Source: Dehalococcoidia bacterium
GTDB taxonomy: Bacteria > Chloroflexota > Dehalococcoidia > Lucifugimonadales > SHYT01
Assembly (NCBI GenBank): GCA_009693055.1
Contig: SHYA01000004.1
Span: 1 to 64,000, forward strand
DNA length: 64,000 nucleotides
Reading direction: 5' to 3'
Shown: piece after piece, positions 38,923 to 47,850 of the stretch
Layout of the letters: every line of letters starts with the position of its first letter
Position numbering within the stretch: the stretch's first letter is position 1
Program-made: the position numbers and the translations under genes
Notes under the pieces: generated by a model
What the model saw: the letters and a program-made list of their open reading frames with translations, nothing else
Told to the model about the DNA's origin: nothing
The model's database searches: none

Positions 38923-41187
38923 TTATGACGGTTTGGTAACTTGTATGATAGTCCCTCGCTCAAGTTCCACAGGCTGGTCAAACGTGCCTTCAAACTTCGC
39001 GATGTTCGCCCGGCGTCCGGCCTTCTTGACATGCACCTTGGTGGCGGCCCACGCGAAGGCGCCCGTGTCGCGGTCCGTGGCCGGGGCCAGGATGGAGAGC
39101 ACGTTCACGCCGCGTTCCTGCGCGTATCGCCCGTACCACTTGTGGCCCTGGCCGAAGGGGATTGAGACGACGCCGCGGGGCGCGGCGGGGTGCGGGTATG
39201 CGGGCGCTTCCAGGGTGCCTGCGGGGGAGCTGATCTCAAGGACGTCCCCCTCATGGATACCCATCTCCCGCGCTTCCACGAGGTTCATCTCAACCCATGT
39301 GCCCCATACGGCAGTCGTGATAGGGTCTGGGGTGGCTTGCAGCCAGGGGAGGTGGGCGCTCCGCCCGTCCCCGAGGGCGTTGGACACGAAGGGCACCAGG
39401 TGAAAAGCGCGGTCCGCGCCTTCGTACTGGACGTCCTGACGCTCGGTGGGCAGGGGCTTGAGCGCTGCCGCAGGCGCCCTTGAGGTGGCCTGGGGATCCC
39501 ACCACCCGCCGTTGGCCAACAGGTCGATCCAGAACTGTTCAAAGGAGGGAGCGGTGACCGAGCCGCGCCCCAGGGCGTGCAGCTTCCGGGCGCCCTCCAT
39601 GACCAGCTCCCGGTAGGTCTTCCACGGCAGCGTCTGCTGGACCTGCGGCAGCCCCTCTGCAACGGCGAGAAGCACGTCGCCAAAGCCGCGTGAACCCGCA
39701 TCGGCGGTCTGGCGGTCACCTTCCAGGAACTCTCTGACCACCGGCTGTTGAAAGCCCACCGTCTGGAAGCCCGGCCCCGGGTCTGGCACGTCGTCGCCCC
39801 ACTCTTCAAGGCCGGTATGCTCCGGAAGAATGAGGTCCGCGTAAGCGGACGTGTCGCCCAGGAAACTCGCGAAGTTCACGACAAAGGGCACCTGGCCGAG
39901 CGCCTCTTCCGGCCCCAGCGCGCGGGGCAGTCCATAGAGCGGGTCGGTGCCACGGACGACCAGAACGCGGAAGCGTCCGTCCTTCATCTGCTGGAGCAGG
40001 TCTTTCCACTGGCCCATCGGGGTTGGCCGGGCGCGGGCATCCAGCTCGGGGAGCGGCGCCTGCGGATTAAACCGGACGCCGCCGGGTTTGTTGGTGTTGC
40101 CGACGAGAAGGTTCAAGGCGTAGATAGCGTTGAGGTTCGCCACGCCGTTCACGTGGGCGCCGGCGCTCCCGCCTCCAAGCGCCAGTCCCGGCTGGTGCTC
40201 CGCGAACTCCCTCGCGATGCGCTCAATCCTCCCCGCGGGGACGCCGGCGGCCTGGCTGATCTCCTCAGGGCGGAACGCCTCAAGCGCAGCGTGGCCCCGG
40301 CCTCCCGTGAGGGCGCCGGCAGCGGCCCGGTCACCCATCCCTTCCTTGATGATGACGTAGGCCATGCTGAGAGCGAGGGCGCCTTCGTAGCCGGGCTTGA
40401 CCGGCACCCACTCGTCGGCGCTGGCGGCGGTCATGGAGAAACGCGGCTCTATTTGCACCAGCGTGCCGCGCTTGCGCCCTTTGCCTTGGCGGAACTCCCC
40501 GTACTGTCTCATGTACGCAACGGGGTTGAGCCACGTGGAGAGGAGGTCCGAGCCGAACGACAGGACATACCCCGCGTTGGCGATGTCAAAGTGGGGCAGG
40601 GCATCCTGGCCGTACAGCCGCTTGATCGTCTCGTAGAGCGCCGTTTCCTCCGTCGGCTCAAAGACCGCGTGACGGGCGCCGTAGCTCTTGGTGAACTGCT
40701 GCACCAGGTAAGCCAGGTGGCCTCGCAGCGCGTCGGTGGCGAAGAGCACGGAGCCCGGGTCGCCCTGCTGCTGCACGAGGGCGGCGGTGAGCTGGTCCAG
40801 CGCGGCGGCCCAGGAGATCGGCTCAAAGCGGGCCTGCCCCGCACTCCCGACTCTGCGCAGAGGCCCGCGCACACGGTCTGGGTGGTACAGCGCCTGGAGC
40901 GTCGCCTCGCAGCGGGCGCTGTGCTTACCGAAGTTGAGCGGGTAGGCCGGGTTGCCCTCAATCTTCTTGGCGCGCCCCTCCATCACGCGGACGATGATCC
41001 CTTCCGCCGCCCCGCACTCCCGGCACAGCGTGGCATACCACGTGTCCAGGCCGGTGACCATGTCCTCCGGGATTTGGGCCGGACTCTCAACCCGCAGCTC
41101 TTTCCGGTCAAAGGTGCACGCGGCAAAGAGCACCCCGCCCAGGCCGAGGCCCGAGAGCTTGAGGAGCTGGCGGCGCGTTAGCTCCAT
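38923..41187 (-). CDS. Molybdopterin oxidoreductase-like subunit (ActB N-terminal part as separate gene)
   Basis: MELTRRQLLKLSGLGLGGVLFAAC (TAT-like/lipobox); WYATLCRECGAAEGIIVRVMEGRAKKIEGNPAYPLN. Confidence 0.9.
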   Translation of the reverse strand: MELTRRQLLKLSGLGLGGVLFAACTFDRKELRVESPAQIPEDMVTGLDTWYATLCRECGAAEGIIVRVMEGRAKKIEGNPAYPLNFGKHSARCEATLQALYHPDRVRGPLRRVGSAGQARFEPISWAAALDQLTAALVQQQGDPGSVLFATDALRGHLAYLVQQFTKSYGARHAVFEPTEETALYETIKRLYGQDALPHFDIANAGYVLSFGSDLLSTWLNPVAYMRQYGEFRQGKGRKRGTLVQIEPRFSMTAASADEWVPVKPGYEGALALSMAYVIIKEGMGDRAAAGALTGGRGHAALEAFRPEEISQAAGVPAGRIERIAREFAEHQPGLALGGGSAGAHVNGVANLNAIYALNLLVGNTNKPGGVRFNPQAPLPELDARARPTPMGQWKDLLQQMKDGRFRVLVVRGTDPLYGLPRALGPEEALGQVPFVVNFASFLGDTSAYADLILPEHTGLEEWGDDVPDPGPGFQTVGFQQPVVREFLEGDRQTADAGSRGFGDVLLAVAEGLPQVQQTLPWKTYRELVMEGARKLHALGRGSVTAPSFEQFWIDLLANGGWWDPQATSRAPAAALKPLPTERQDVQYEGADRAFHLVPFVSNALGDGRSAHLPWLQATPDPITTAVWGTWVEMNLVEAREMGIHEGDVLEISSPAGTLEAPAYPHPAAPRGVVSIPFGQGHKWYGRYAQERGVNVLSILAPATDRDTGAFAWAATKVHVKKAGRRANIAKFEGTFDQPVELERGTIIQVTKPS

Positions 41188-41203
41188 ACGGGCGAGCACC
41201 TTT

Positions 41204-41794
41204 CTAGTAGTGACATACAAAGCAGTCCGTCGGCGCGTTGTTCTGCCGGTGGCAGTCCACACAGTCGCCCATGCGCAGCGAGCGGACCTGTTGCACCCGT
41301 TGCATTGAGCCTACGTCCCCGTGACACGTGGCGCACACCTGAGACGGCAGGATTTCGTCGCGCCGGGTGAAGAAGGTGATGTGGGCTTCGTGCACGAACT
41401 TAACGTGGTCGGGCAGGCGGTGCACCCGGAGCCACTGGATGGGCTGTCCAGCCTGGCTGAAGGCGGCCAATTTCTGAATCTCGGGCCGGTCCTTCGCCAC
41501 GATCTTGTGGCAGAACATGCACTGTTCCACCGGCGGGATGCTGGCCATCGCCTCGGTCGCTACCGTTCGGTGGCAGAAGAGGCAGTCTACGCCGCCGATC
41601 TGCACGTGCGACGGGTGGGGGAAGGCGATGGGTTGCTCCGGCGCGCCCCGGTACCACTGCTCAATCGGCCAGAAGTAGTGCGCCAGGACCCGGGGCACGA
41701 TGGCGAGACCAATGAGCAAGAGGAGGCCGCCAGCGAGGCCGCCAGCGACAATCAGCACCAGTTTCCTGCGCTTCCGTGCCTTGAGGGTCTGCAA
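41204..41794 (-). CDS. Pentaheme cytochrome c (ActA-like)
   Basis: Five CxxCH: CLFCH, CMFCH, CATCH, CVDCH, CFVCH; N-terminal TM. Confidence 0.9.
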   Translation of the reverse strand: MQTLKARKRRKLVLIVAGGLAGGLLLLIGLAIVPRVLAHYFWPIEQWYRGAPEQPIAFPHPSHVQIGGVDCLFCHRTVATEAMASIPPVEQCMFCHKIVAKDRPEIQKLAAFSQAGQPIQWLRVHRLPDHVKFVHEAHITFFTRRDEILPSQVCATCHGDVGSMQRVQQVRSLRMGDCVDCHRQNNAPTDCFVCHY

Positions 41795-41870
41795 TTCTAG
41801 ACTCCTGACGAGGAATCTCTAGCCGCGTGCAAGCAAAGCCCCACAACAGAAGGGGCCGGAACTCCGGCCC

Positions 41871-42164
41871 CTACATCCACCACCGCGTCGGATAGATTAT
41901 ACCCAGCACGCCGCGTAACTCAACCATCCTGAAGAAGAAATAGGCCGCTGTCCCGAGACAGGCGAACGCGATCCCCATCAACGCCGGGCGGATGTTCAGC
42001 GCGTTTCGTGACAGGTGCCCTGTCCCAACCAGGGACGGGATGAACGCAAGCGCCAGGAGCATGTTGGCGGCGAAGCCGATAACGAAGAGGAGGGTGCCGA
42101 AGAAGAACCGCAACAGTTCTCCCGTCTGGCTCCACTCTGCGTTCGTGATGAATGTTGGGTCCAT
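41871..42164 (-). CDS. Small membrane protein, first gene of ACIII operon
   Basis: 97 aa with predicted TM helices (LLRFFFGTLLFVIGFAANMLLALAF; LMGIAFACLGTAAYFFF). Confidence 0.7.
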   Translation of the reverse strand: MDPTFITNAEWSQTGELLRFFFGTLLFVIGFAANMLLALAFIPSLVGTGHLSRNALNIRPALMGIAFACLGTAAYFFFRMVELRGVLGIIYPTRWWM

Positions 42165-42219
42165 CTCTACCCCAGCGACAGGCTGATGGCGCGGAGCGCG
42201 CCCTCTTGACGGCGTGTGA

Positions 42220-42249
42220 AGCGTATCGCAGAGGTGGCGGGCGTGTCAA
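42220..42249 (-). promoter_or_regulatory. Promoter candidate for ACIII operon
   Basis: Minus strand TTGACA (42249-42244), 18-nt spacer, TACGCT (42225-42220). Confidence 0.45.
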
Positions 42250-42344
42250 TAGGTTTCGCCGCAGAGTCAGCGCGTTCGCGGTGCACATTCGCGTTGCAGG
42301 GCGGAGACGGGGGAGCGCGCTCAAGACGTGCGGCGCCGTGGCTC

Positions 42345-42373
42345 TTGCTCTGCTCAGCGCAAGCCGCTATACT
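42345..42373 (+). promoter_or_regulatory. Promoter candidate for small membrane protein gene
   Basis: TTGCTC (42345-42350), 17-nt spacer, TATACT (42368-42373); ATG at 42406 with GGAGGAG SD. Confidence 0.5.
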
Positions 42374-42405
42374 CCTTGCTGACTTCATCTTCCGTGGAGG
42401 AGCGC

Positions 42406-42636
42406 ATGGAGCAGAAGGGACCGGCGCGCGCTGCCCGGCTGTTGAACCGGCGGGAGATCTTAGCCGCAGCGGCTATGGGCATCGGCGCCTTGGCTTCGCT
42501 GACGCTGGTGGGCAGGTTGCTCAGAAGAGAGCGGCGGTCAGACGCCGCCTCCGTGCCCTTGCCTGGCGAGGGTTCCATTTTCCAACCGCGCCGCGACGCC
42601 AGGCTGGAGGAGTGGGAGCGGACTCACCCCCGGTAG
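42406..42636 (+). CDS. Small membrane protein (76 aa)
   Basis: MEQKGPARAARLLNRREILAAAAMGIGALASLTLVGRLLRRERRSD...; promoter, SD and terminator all fit. Confidence 0.65.
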   Translation: MEQKGPARAARLLNRREILAAAAMGIGALASLTLVGRLLRRERRSDAASVPLPGEGSIFQPRRDARLEEWERTHPR

Positions 42637-42658
42637 GACAGGCCGTTTGAGCAGCGAA

Positions 42659-42693
42659 TAAGGGGCGCTCGTAAGGGTGCCCCTTTTCTTTTT
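42659..42693 (+). terminator. Intrinsic terminator
   Basis: AAGGGGC-GCTCGTAAGGGT-GCCCCTT followed by TTCTTTTT. Confidence 0.75.
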
Positions 42694-42715
42694 GGCCGGC
42701 TGTGGAGGAAGCCCG

Positions 42716-43777
42716 TTAGACGGTGCTGAGCTGGGGGACCTCCACCTCCTCTTCCTCGTCCAGCAGCAGGGCGCGCCGGACACCAAGGTCCGCCAGGACC
42801 TGGAGCCCGATGATGCGATACCACAGCTTGTCTTGCGCCGACAGCGCGGCCTCTGGTCCGTCACCTAAGTGCTTGCTCACCGTGGGGGAAGGGGTGTACA
42901 ACAGCACGCCCGCGCCGAGGTCCGCGAGTTGGCGCAACTTCTCCCGCAGCCTGGCCCCGCACTGGCACACCTGGTTGTCAAAGACGTGCCCCACGACGCA
43001 TCCTCGCACAAAGGCCGCCGCCACCGGCTCGTTGGAGGCGATGTCCCCTGTGACGAGAGCGATGTGTTCGTCGGCGTCGCGCACGCATTCGTAGGCGAGG
43101 ACGGCAAACTCCCCATGCGCGGTCGGCAGGCGGGCGGAAGCGAGGCGGCGCACCACCTTCTCCCGTTGCCCGCGAAGCATCACCACCTCACTGACCTTGA
43201 CGATCTTGACGCCCAGGGTATTGGCGAGGGCTGACAGGTCCACAGGCTTGTGCATCATGTCCCCGTCGTCGGCCATGATGGCGCAGAGGACGCCAGCGGG
43301 GTAGAGGCCTGCCATCTTCACCAGGTCCACGAGGGCCTCAGGAGCCCTGAAGGTGGTGAAGACACCACCCTCGGCGTAGCGCAGAGGGAACAGGTGGCCC
43401 GGCCGGACAAAGTCGTCGGGCTTGCTTTCCGGGTCAAGGAGCGCCTTGATGGTCGCCGCGCGGTCGCGCGCCGACATGCCCGCAGAGCCTTCCCGCTTCA
43501 CATCCACGGAGACCGCGTACGGCTCGGCTTGCCCGCCTTTCGTGTTGGGAGCGATGACGGGGATTCGGAGGTGCGCCAGCCGCTCGCCGGGGATCGCGAC
43601 GCCGATGATGCCGCGGGCGTAGCGCGCCATGATGTTCACGTCCTCAGCGGTGGCCTTCTCCGCGGCAGCCGAGAGGAACGAGAGCCCCCGCACATCGTCC
43701 AGCACAATGACCGACCGGCCCTGAGCGATCTCCTCAAGGGCCTCGGTCGCAGCGCGGACGCCGTCAGCCTTCGTCAT
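42716..43777 (-). CDS. RibBA-family protein (DHBP synthase/GTP cyclohydrolase II-like), divergent active sites
   Basis: RPGHLFPLRYAEGGVFTTFRAPEALVDLVKMAGLYPAGVLCAIMADDG and CVVGHVFDNQVCQCGARLREKL; RENEGD motif absent. Confidence 0.8.
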   Translation of the reverse strand: MTKADGVRAATEALEEIAQGRSVIVLDDVRGLSFLSAAAEKATAEDVNIMARYARGIIGVAIPGERLAHLRIPVIAPNTKGGQAEPYAVSVDVKREGSAGMSARDRAATIKALLDPESKPDDFVRPGHLFPLRYAEGGVFTTFRAPEALVDLVKMAGLYPAGVLCAIMADDGDMMHKPVDLSALANTLGVKIVKVSEVVMLRGQREKVVRRLASARLPTAHGEFAVLAYECVRDADEHIALVTGDIASNEPVAAAFVRGCVVGHVFDNQVCQCGARLREKLRQLADLGAGVLLYTPSPTVSKHLGDGPEAALSAQDKLWYRIIGLQVLADLGVRRALLLDEEEEVEVPQLSTV

Positions 43778-43896
43778 GTGCAGCCCGTTTTCGCGTTAGT
43801 CCAACTGAATTGTAACACAGGGTCGTCGGGGTGCTTCTGGGGAGTGAGGTCGCTGACCGCGGGCGCACGGCGCACCTCCCCGGATGGGCGCTCGCT

Positions 43897-46008
43897 TCAG
43901 GGGGCCGCTTGTTTGGGGCCTGAACCGGCGGGAACGACCCTGGACAGGAGCTGCTCCCGCAAGGCGCTGGGCGTGGTTACGGCCTGTTGGCATGTGTAGT
44001 TCTCGCAAACGTAGGCCGCCGGGAGGCCATTGACCAGGCCTTTGTCCTCCAGCAAAGGGCTCAGGCTTGCGTCGGCGGGCTGCGCCGGGTCGTAGCCGGC
44101 GACCACCTTGTGCGGAAGGAAGAGCTGATGCACCGCCCTTAGCAGACTCGCGGTGTTTGGGTGGGAAGCAGGGCCGACGAGGGCGATCTCGCGCGGCGAG
44201 TCAAGGTAAAACGCGAGGGCGCACAACCAGTGCCCGAACCCGTTGGGGTGCTGCGCCGGGCCGTGCTGGAGGGAGTTGAGCGAGGCCAGCGCCGGCTCGG
44301 CGAGCCGGCGGTCGCCGCGGCGGTCGCCGGTCAGGACCGCAAGCTTGAGCAGCGCGGACGTGGCCATCGCGGCGCCGGAGGGGATCGCGTTGTCAAACAC
44401 CTCCCTGGGTCTTACCAGCAAGAGTTCGTGGTCGCGCCCCACGTCGTAGAAGGCGGCGTCCACGTCGCTCCAGAAAAGTTCCAGCATCTCGCGGGCCAGC
44501 TGCACGGCATCGCGGAGCCAGCGGGGCTCCAGGGTTGCGGCGTGGAGGGCCAGCAGCGCGTCTACAAGAAACGCGTAGTCTTCCAGATAGCCGTTCAGCT
44601 TCGCAGCGCCGTCCCGGTACGTGCGGAGAAGCCGGCCGCGCGGCCTGAGCTTGGAGAGGAGGAACGCGGCGTTGGTGCGCGCCGCGGCGAGGTAGTCGTC
44701 CCTGCCAAGGGCAGCGCCCGCTTCCGCGAGGCTGCTGAGCGCGAGCGCGTTCCACGCGGTGAGGGCTTTTTGGTCGGTGGCCGGGGGCACGCGCCGCGCT
44801 CTCCGCGCCAGCAGACTCGCCTTCGCTTGCGCGAGGTGCGCTTCAGCCTCCTGCAAAGGTAGGCCTAGCTCCTTGGACACCCGCTCAAGCGGCGTCGCCA
44901 CCGCAAGGATGGTGTGGCCCTCCCAGTTCCCGCCTTCCCGGACACCGTAGTGGCGGAAGAGCACGTCGCGCTGCGGGCCGGAGACTGAACGCTGAAGCTC
45001 CGCGAAGTCCCAGACGTAGAACTTGCCCTCAACACCCTCGCTATCCGCGTCTTGGGAGGAGTAGAACTGCCCCTCTGCGCCGAGCATCTCGCGCAGCAGG
45101 TAGTCGAGCGTTTCCGTCACCACGCGGCGGTGCAAGGGGTGTCCGGTGAGCTGGTAGGCATGAAGGTACAGCCGGGCCAGCAGCGCGTTGTCGTACAGCA
45201 TCTTCTCAAAGTGGGGGACAAGCCACTCCTCGTCGGTGGCGTAGCGGTGGAAGCCGCCGCCGAGCTGGTCGTACATGCCGGCGCGTGCCATCCGCTCCAG
45301 GGTCAGCTCCGTCATGGCGAGGGGGAGCTGGTCGCCGGTGCGGGAGGCGTACGCAAGCAGGAACTCCCAGACCATGGGCTGCGGGAACTTGGGCGCCGGG
45401 CCAAAGCCCCCGAACTTGGAGTCAAAGGCTGAGGCGAGCACCTGGAACGCTTCGGTCAGAGTGTCCGCCGTAGGGAGCGCCGTTCCGGGGAGCGGGGGGA
45501 GCGGCTGGAGGCTCTTGCGGAGCGCGGCCGCGATGCTGTCCCCGGCCTGGGTCACCTCGGCGCGGCGGTTGGCGTAGAAGTCCGCAACCGATTTGAGCAC
45601 GCGCCGGAAACCGGGGATGCCGTGCCGATCCTCAGGGGGGAAATACGTGCCGCCAAAGAACGGCTTCTGGTCCGGGGTGAGGAACACGGTGAGCGGCCAG
45701 CCGCCGCGGCCGGTCAGCGCCTGGACCGTCTGCATGTAGATGGCGTCCAGGTCAGGCCGCTCCTCGCGGTCCACCTTGATGCTGACGAAGTGCTGGTTCA
45801 TCATGCGGGCGGTCTCCGGGTCCTCGAACGACTCGTGCTCCATGACGTGGCACCAGTGGCAGGCAGAGTACCCGATGCTCAGCAGGATGGGCTTATCCTC
45901 ACGCCGGGCGCGCTCCAGCGCCTCGTCACCCCACGGGAACCAGTCCACGGGGTTTTGGGCGTGCTGCTGCAAGTAGGGGCTCGATTCATTGATGAGGCGG
46001 TTCGGCAT
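43897..46008 (-). CDS. Thioredoxin domain-containing protein (DUF255, YyaL/SSP411 family)
   Basis: [33 protein letters not shown]...[20 protein letters not shown]. Confidence 0.95.
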   Translation of the reverse strand: MPNRLINESSPYLQQHAQNPVDWFPWGDEALERARREDKPILLSIGYSACHWCHVMEHESFEDPETARMMNQHFVSIKVDREERPDLDAIYMQTVQALTGRGGWPLTVFLTPDQKPFFGGTYFPPEDRHGIPGFRRVLKSVADFYANRRAEVTQAGDSIAAALRKSLQPLPPLPGTALPTADTLTEAFQVLASAFDSKFGGFGPAPKFPQPMVWEFLLAYASRTGDQLPLAMTELTLERMARAGMYDQLGGGFHRYATDEEWLVPHFEKMLYDNALLARLYLHAYQLTGHPLHRRVVTETLDYLLREMLGAEGQFYSSQDADSEGVEGKFYVWDFAELQRSVSGPQRDVLFRHYGVREGGNWEGHTILAVATPLERVSKELGLPLQEAEAHLAQAKASLLARRARRVPPATDQKALTAWNALALSSLAEAGAALGRDDYLAAARTNAAFLLSKLRPRGRLLRTYRDGAAKLNGYLEDYAFLVDALLALHAATLEPRWLRDAVQLAREMLELFWSDVDAAFYDVGRDHELLLVRPREVFDNAIPSGAAMATSALLKLAVLTGDRRGDRRLAEPALASLNSLQHGPAQHPNGFGHWLCALAFYLDSPREIALVGPASHPNTASLLRAVHQLFLPHKVVAGYDPAQPADASLSPLLEDKGLVNGLPAAYVCENYTCQQAVTTPSALREQLLSRVVPAGSGPKQAAP

Positions 46009-46059
46009 ACGACTCGTTCACCTGGTTGGCAACACTTTGGCGCAGGCACTCATCAACAG

Positions 46060-46260
46060 TTTACATCCGTTCCCGGGAAGGGATGCGGATTCTTCACGGA
46101 GTTTATCCTGAGTCCGCAGGGGCGGACGAACGGGTTCAGAATGACAGTGCAGGCGTGGTTCAGAATAACAAGCATGGTGTTGTGCAGCGCTGACGGGGAG
46201 CCCGAGAGCCTGTCCTGAGCCCATTCGCTTCGCTCAGGGTGAACTCCGCCGAAGGAGGGC
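46060..46260. repeat. Intergenic repeat-rich segment (family A)
   Basis: GAGTCCGCAGGGGCGGAC hairpin, TTCAGAATGACAG, and AGCCTGTCCTGAGCCCATTCGCTTCGCTCAGGGTGAAC. Confidence 0.5.
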
Positions 46261-46299
46261 TAAGAGTCCCCTCGGCGTGACCTGGAGTCCCGAGAGGTT

Positions 46300-47793
46300 T
46301 TACTCCCGCAGGCCCCGCAGTTGCAGCGTCGTGACCTGCCCGGTGGCCAGGTCGGCCACGCGGATGGCGTGGTTGTTGGTGTCCGCGATGTATAGCTTGC
46401 CGCCCGCAACGGACAGCCCGCCGGGCTCGTGAAAGGACGCAAAGGGCCCCGTGCCGTCCTCGTTCCCAGGCTTTCCCGAGCCGAGGTACGCGGCGGCGCT
46501 CTGGGTGCGAGGGTACACGCGTTTGATCTTGTTGTTGTAGGTGTCCGCCAGGTAGAGGATGCCGTCGTGGGAGCAGATGCCGAGCGGGTGTTGGAGCCGG
46601 ACCACGGTGCCCATGCCGTCCGTATCGCCGAAGGCGAACAGGTGCACACCGACGATGGTGCGCACCGAGTCGCGAGACGCGTCCAGGCCGATGGCGCGCA
46701 CGGAGCTCGTCTCGCTGTCCGCGACGTACAGCACGTCCTCGCCGATGCTCAGGCCGCTGGGCTGCGCCATCTGCGCCTGGGCCTTGGGACCGTCCACGAT
46801 CCCCTCCGCACCCGAGCCCGCGAAGGGGGTTACGCGCTGCTTGGCCAGGTCCAGCTCCCATATCTGGTGGAACCCGGCCATCGCGATGTACAGCCGCCCG
46901 TCCTTGTAGGCCACGTCCCAGGGTGAGGAGATGGCGACGCTGTCCGCGGGCCCGCCGGTGTGGGCCGTCAAGGACTGGCTGCCCACGCCCGCGACTGTGG
47001 TGACCTCTTTCCGCTCCAGGTCCACCTTGCGCACCGCGTGGTTCTCGGTGTCCGCAATGTACAGCGTGTTATCCACGAGGGCCATGCCCTGCGGGTTGTT
47101 GAAGGCGGCCTTGGAAAACGGACCATCCTCAAGGGTGGCTTTTCCCGCTCCCACCACCTCCAAGACCTCCCCGTCCGGGCGCGCGATGACGAGCCGGTTG
47201 TGGTTTGAGTCGGCGATGAACAGGCGTCCCGACTTCTCGTCCGCCAGCACCTTGCCGGGAAACGAGAGCGGGCCCGGCTCTTCGCGCTCCAACTGGAAGG
47301 GCAGGGGCCGTCTGTCCATCAACCCCTTGGCGTCGTACTCCCTGATCGCCTCGGTGAGCACGTCGGCCAGGGCGTCCGTGGTAGCTTCCCCTTCATGGAG
47401 GCCGAAGATCTTGCCCTGCGGGTCTAAGAACAACATGGAAGGCCACGCGCGCAGCCCGTACAGGCGCCACACGTTGAAGTCGGTGTCGTTCAAGACCGGA
47501 TGGGTGATGCCCAGGCGCATGACGGCCTTCCTCAGGTTGGCGGTCACCTTCTCCTGGGGAAACTTGGGCGAATGGACCCCAAGGACCACCAGCTCCTTGG
47601 AGAAACGCCGCTCAAGCCCACGCAACTGCGGGACCATATGTAAGCAGTTGATTCAGCAGTAGGTCCAAAAGTCCAGGATGATTACTTTGCCCCGCAGGTC
47701 CTGGAGCCGCAACGGTGCGGGCGTGTTGACCCAATCCAGTCCCTCGGGGAGTTCCCGGGCTTCCGTCGTGCCGAGAAAAGAGCGTGTCGCCAT
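46300..47793 (-). CDS. Thioredoxin-like/NHL-repeat protein with in-frame UGA (candidate Sec47 selenoprotein)
   Basis: Reading through UGA at 47653-47655: [64 protein letters not shown]..., then NHL repeats. ORF track reports only 46300-47637. ATG at 47793 has an AGAGGGA SD. Confidence 0.85.
47617..47652 (-). promoter_or_regulatory. Candidate bacterial SECIS region downstream of the UGA
   Basis: CAACTGC (47650-47644) pairs perfectly with GCAGTTG (47629-47623), GGUC in loop; alternative hairpin CCCGC-AGTTGC-GTGGG (47632-47617). Confidence 0.5.
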
Positions 47794-47850
47794 CCGTATC
47801 CCTCTTTGCGCGCGTATTGCCTGCCGCCGAACGCTGAGGGGGATAGTATC

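Noticed and set aside
39748-41181. 477-aa plus-strand ORF
   Set aside because: Antisense to the Mo-oxidoreductase subunit of ACIII.
46300-47637. Treating the NHL protein as starting at the internal Met at 47637
   Set aside because: Upstream same-frame sequence encodes a thioredoxin fold up to and through the redox motif, so this start would cut the domain in half.
47653-47655. UGA as evidence for a pseudogene only
   Set aside because: Not fully excluded, but the single UGA sits exactly at a conserved Cys codon with intact frame on both sides and hairpins downstream, which random decay would not favour.
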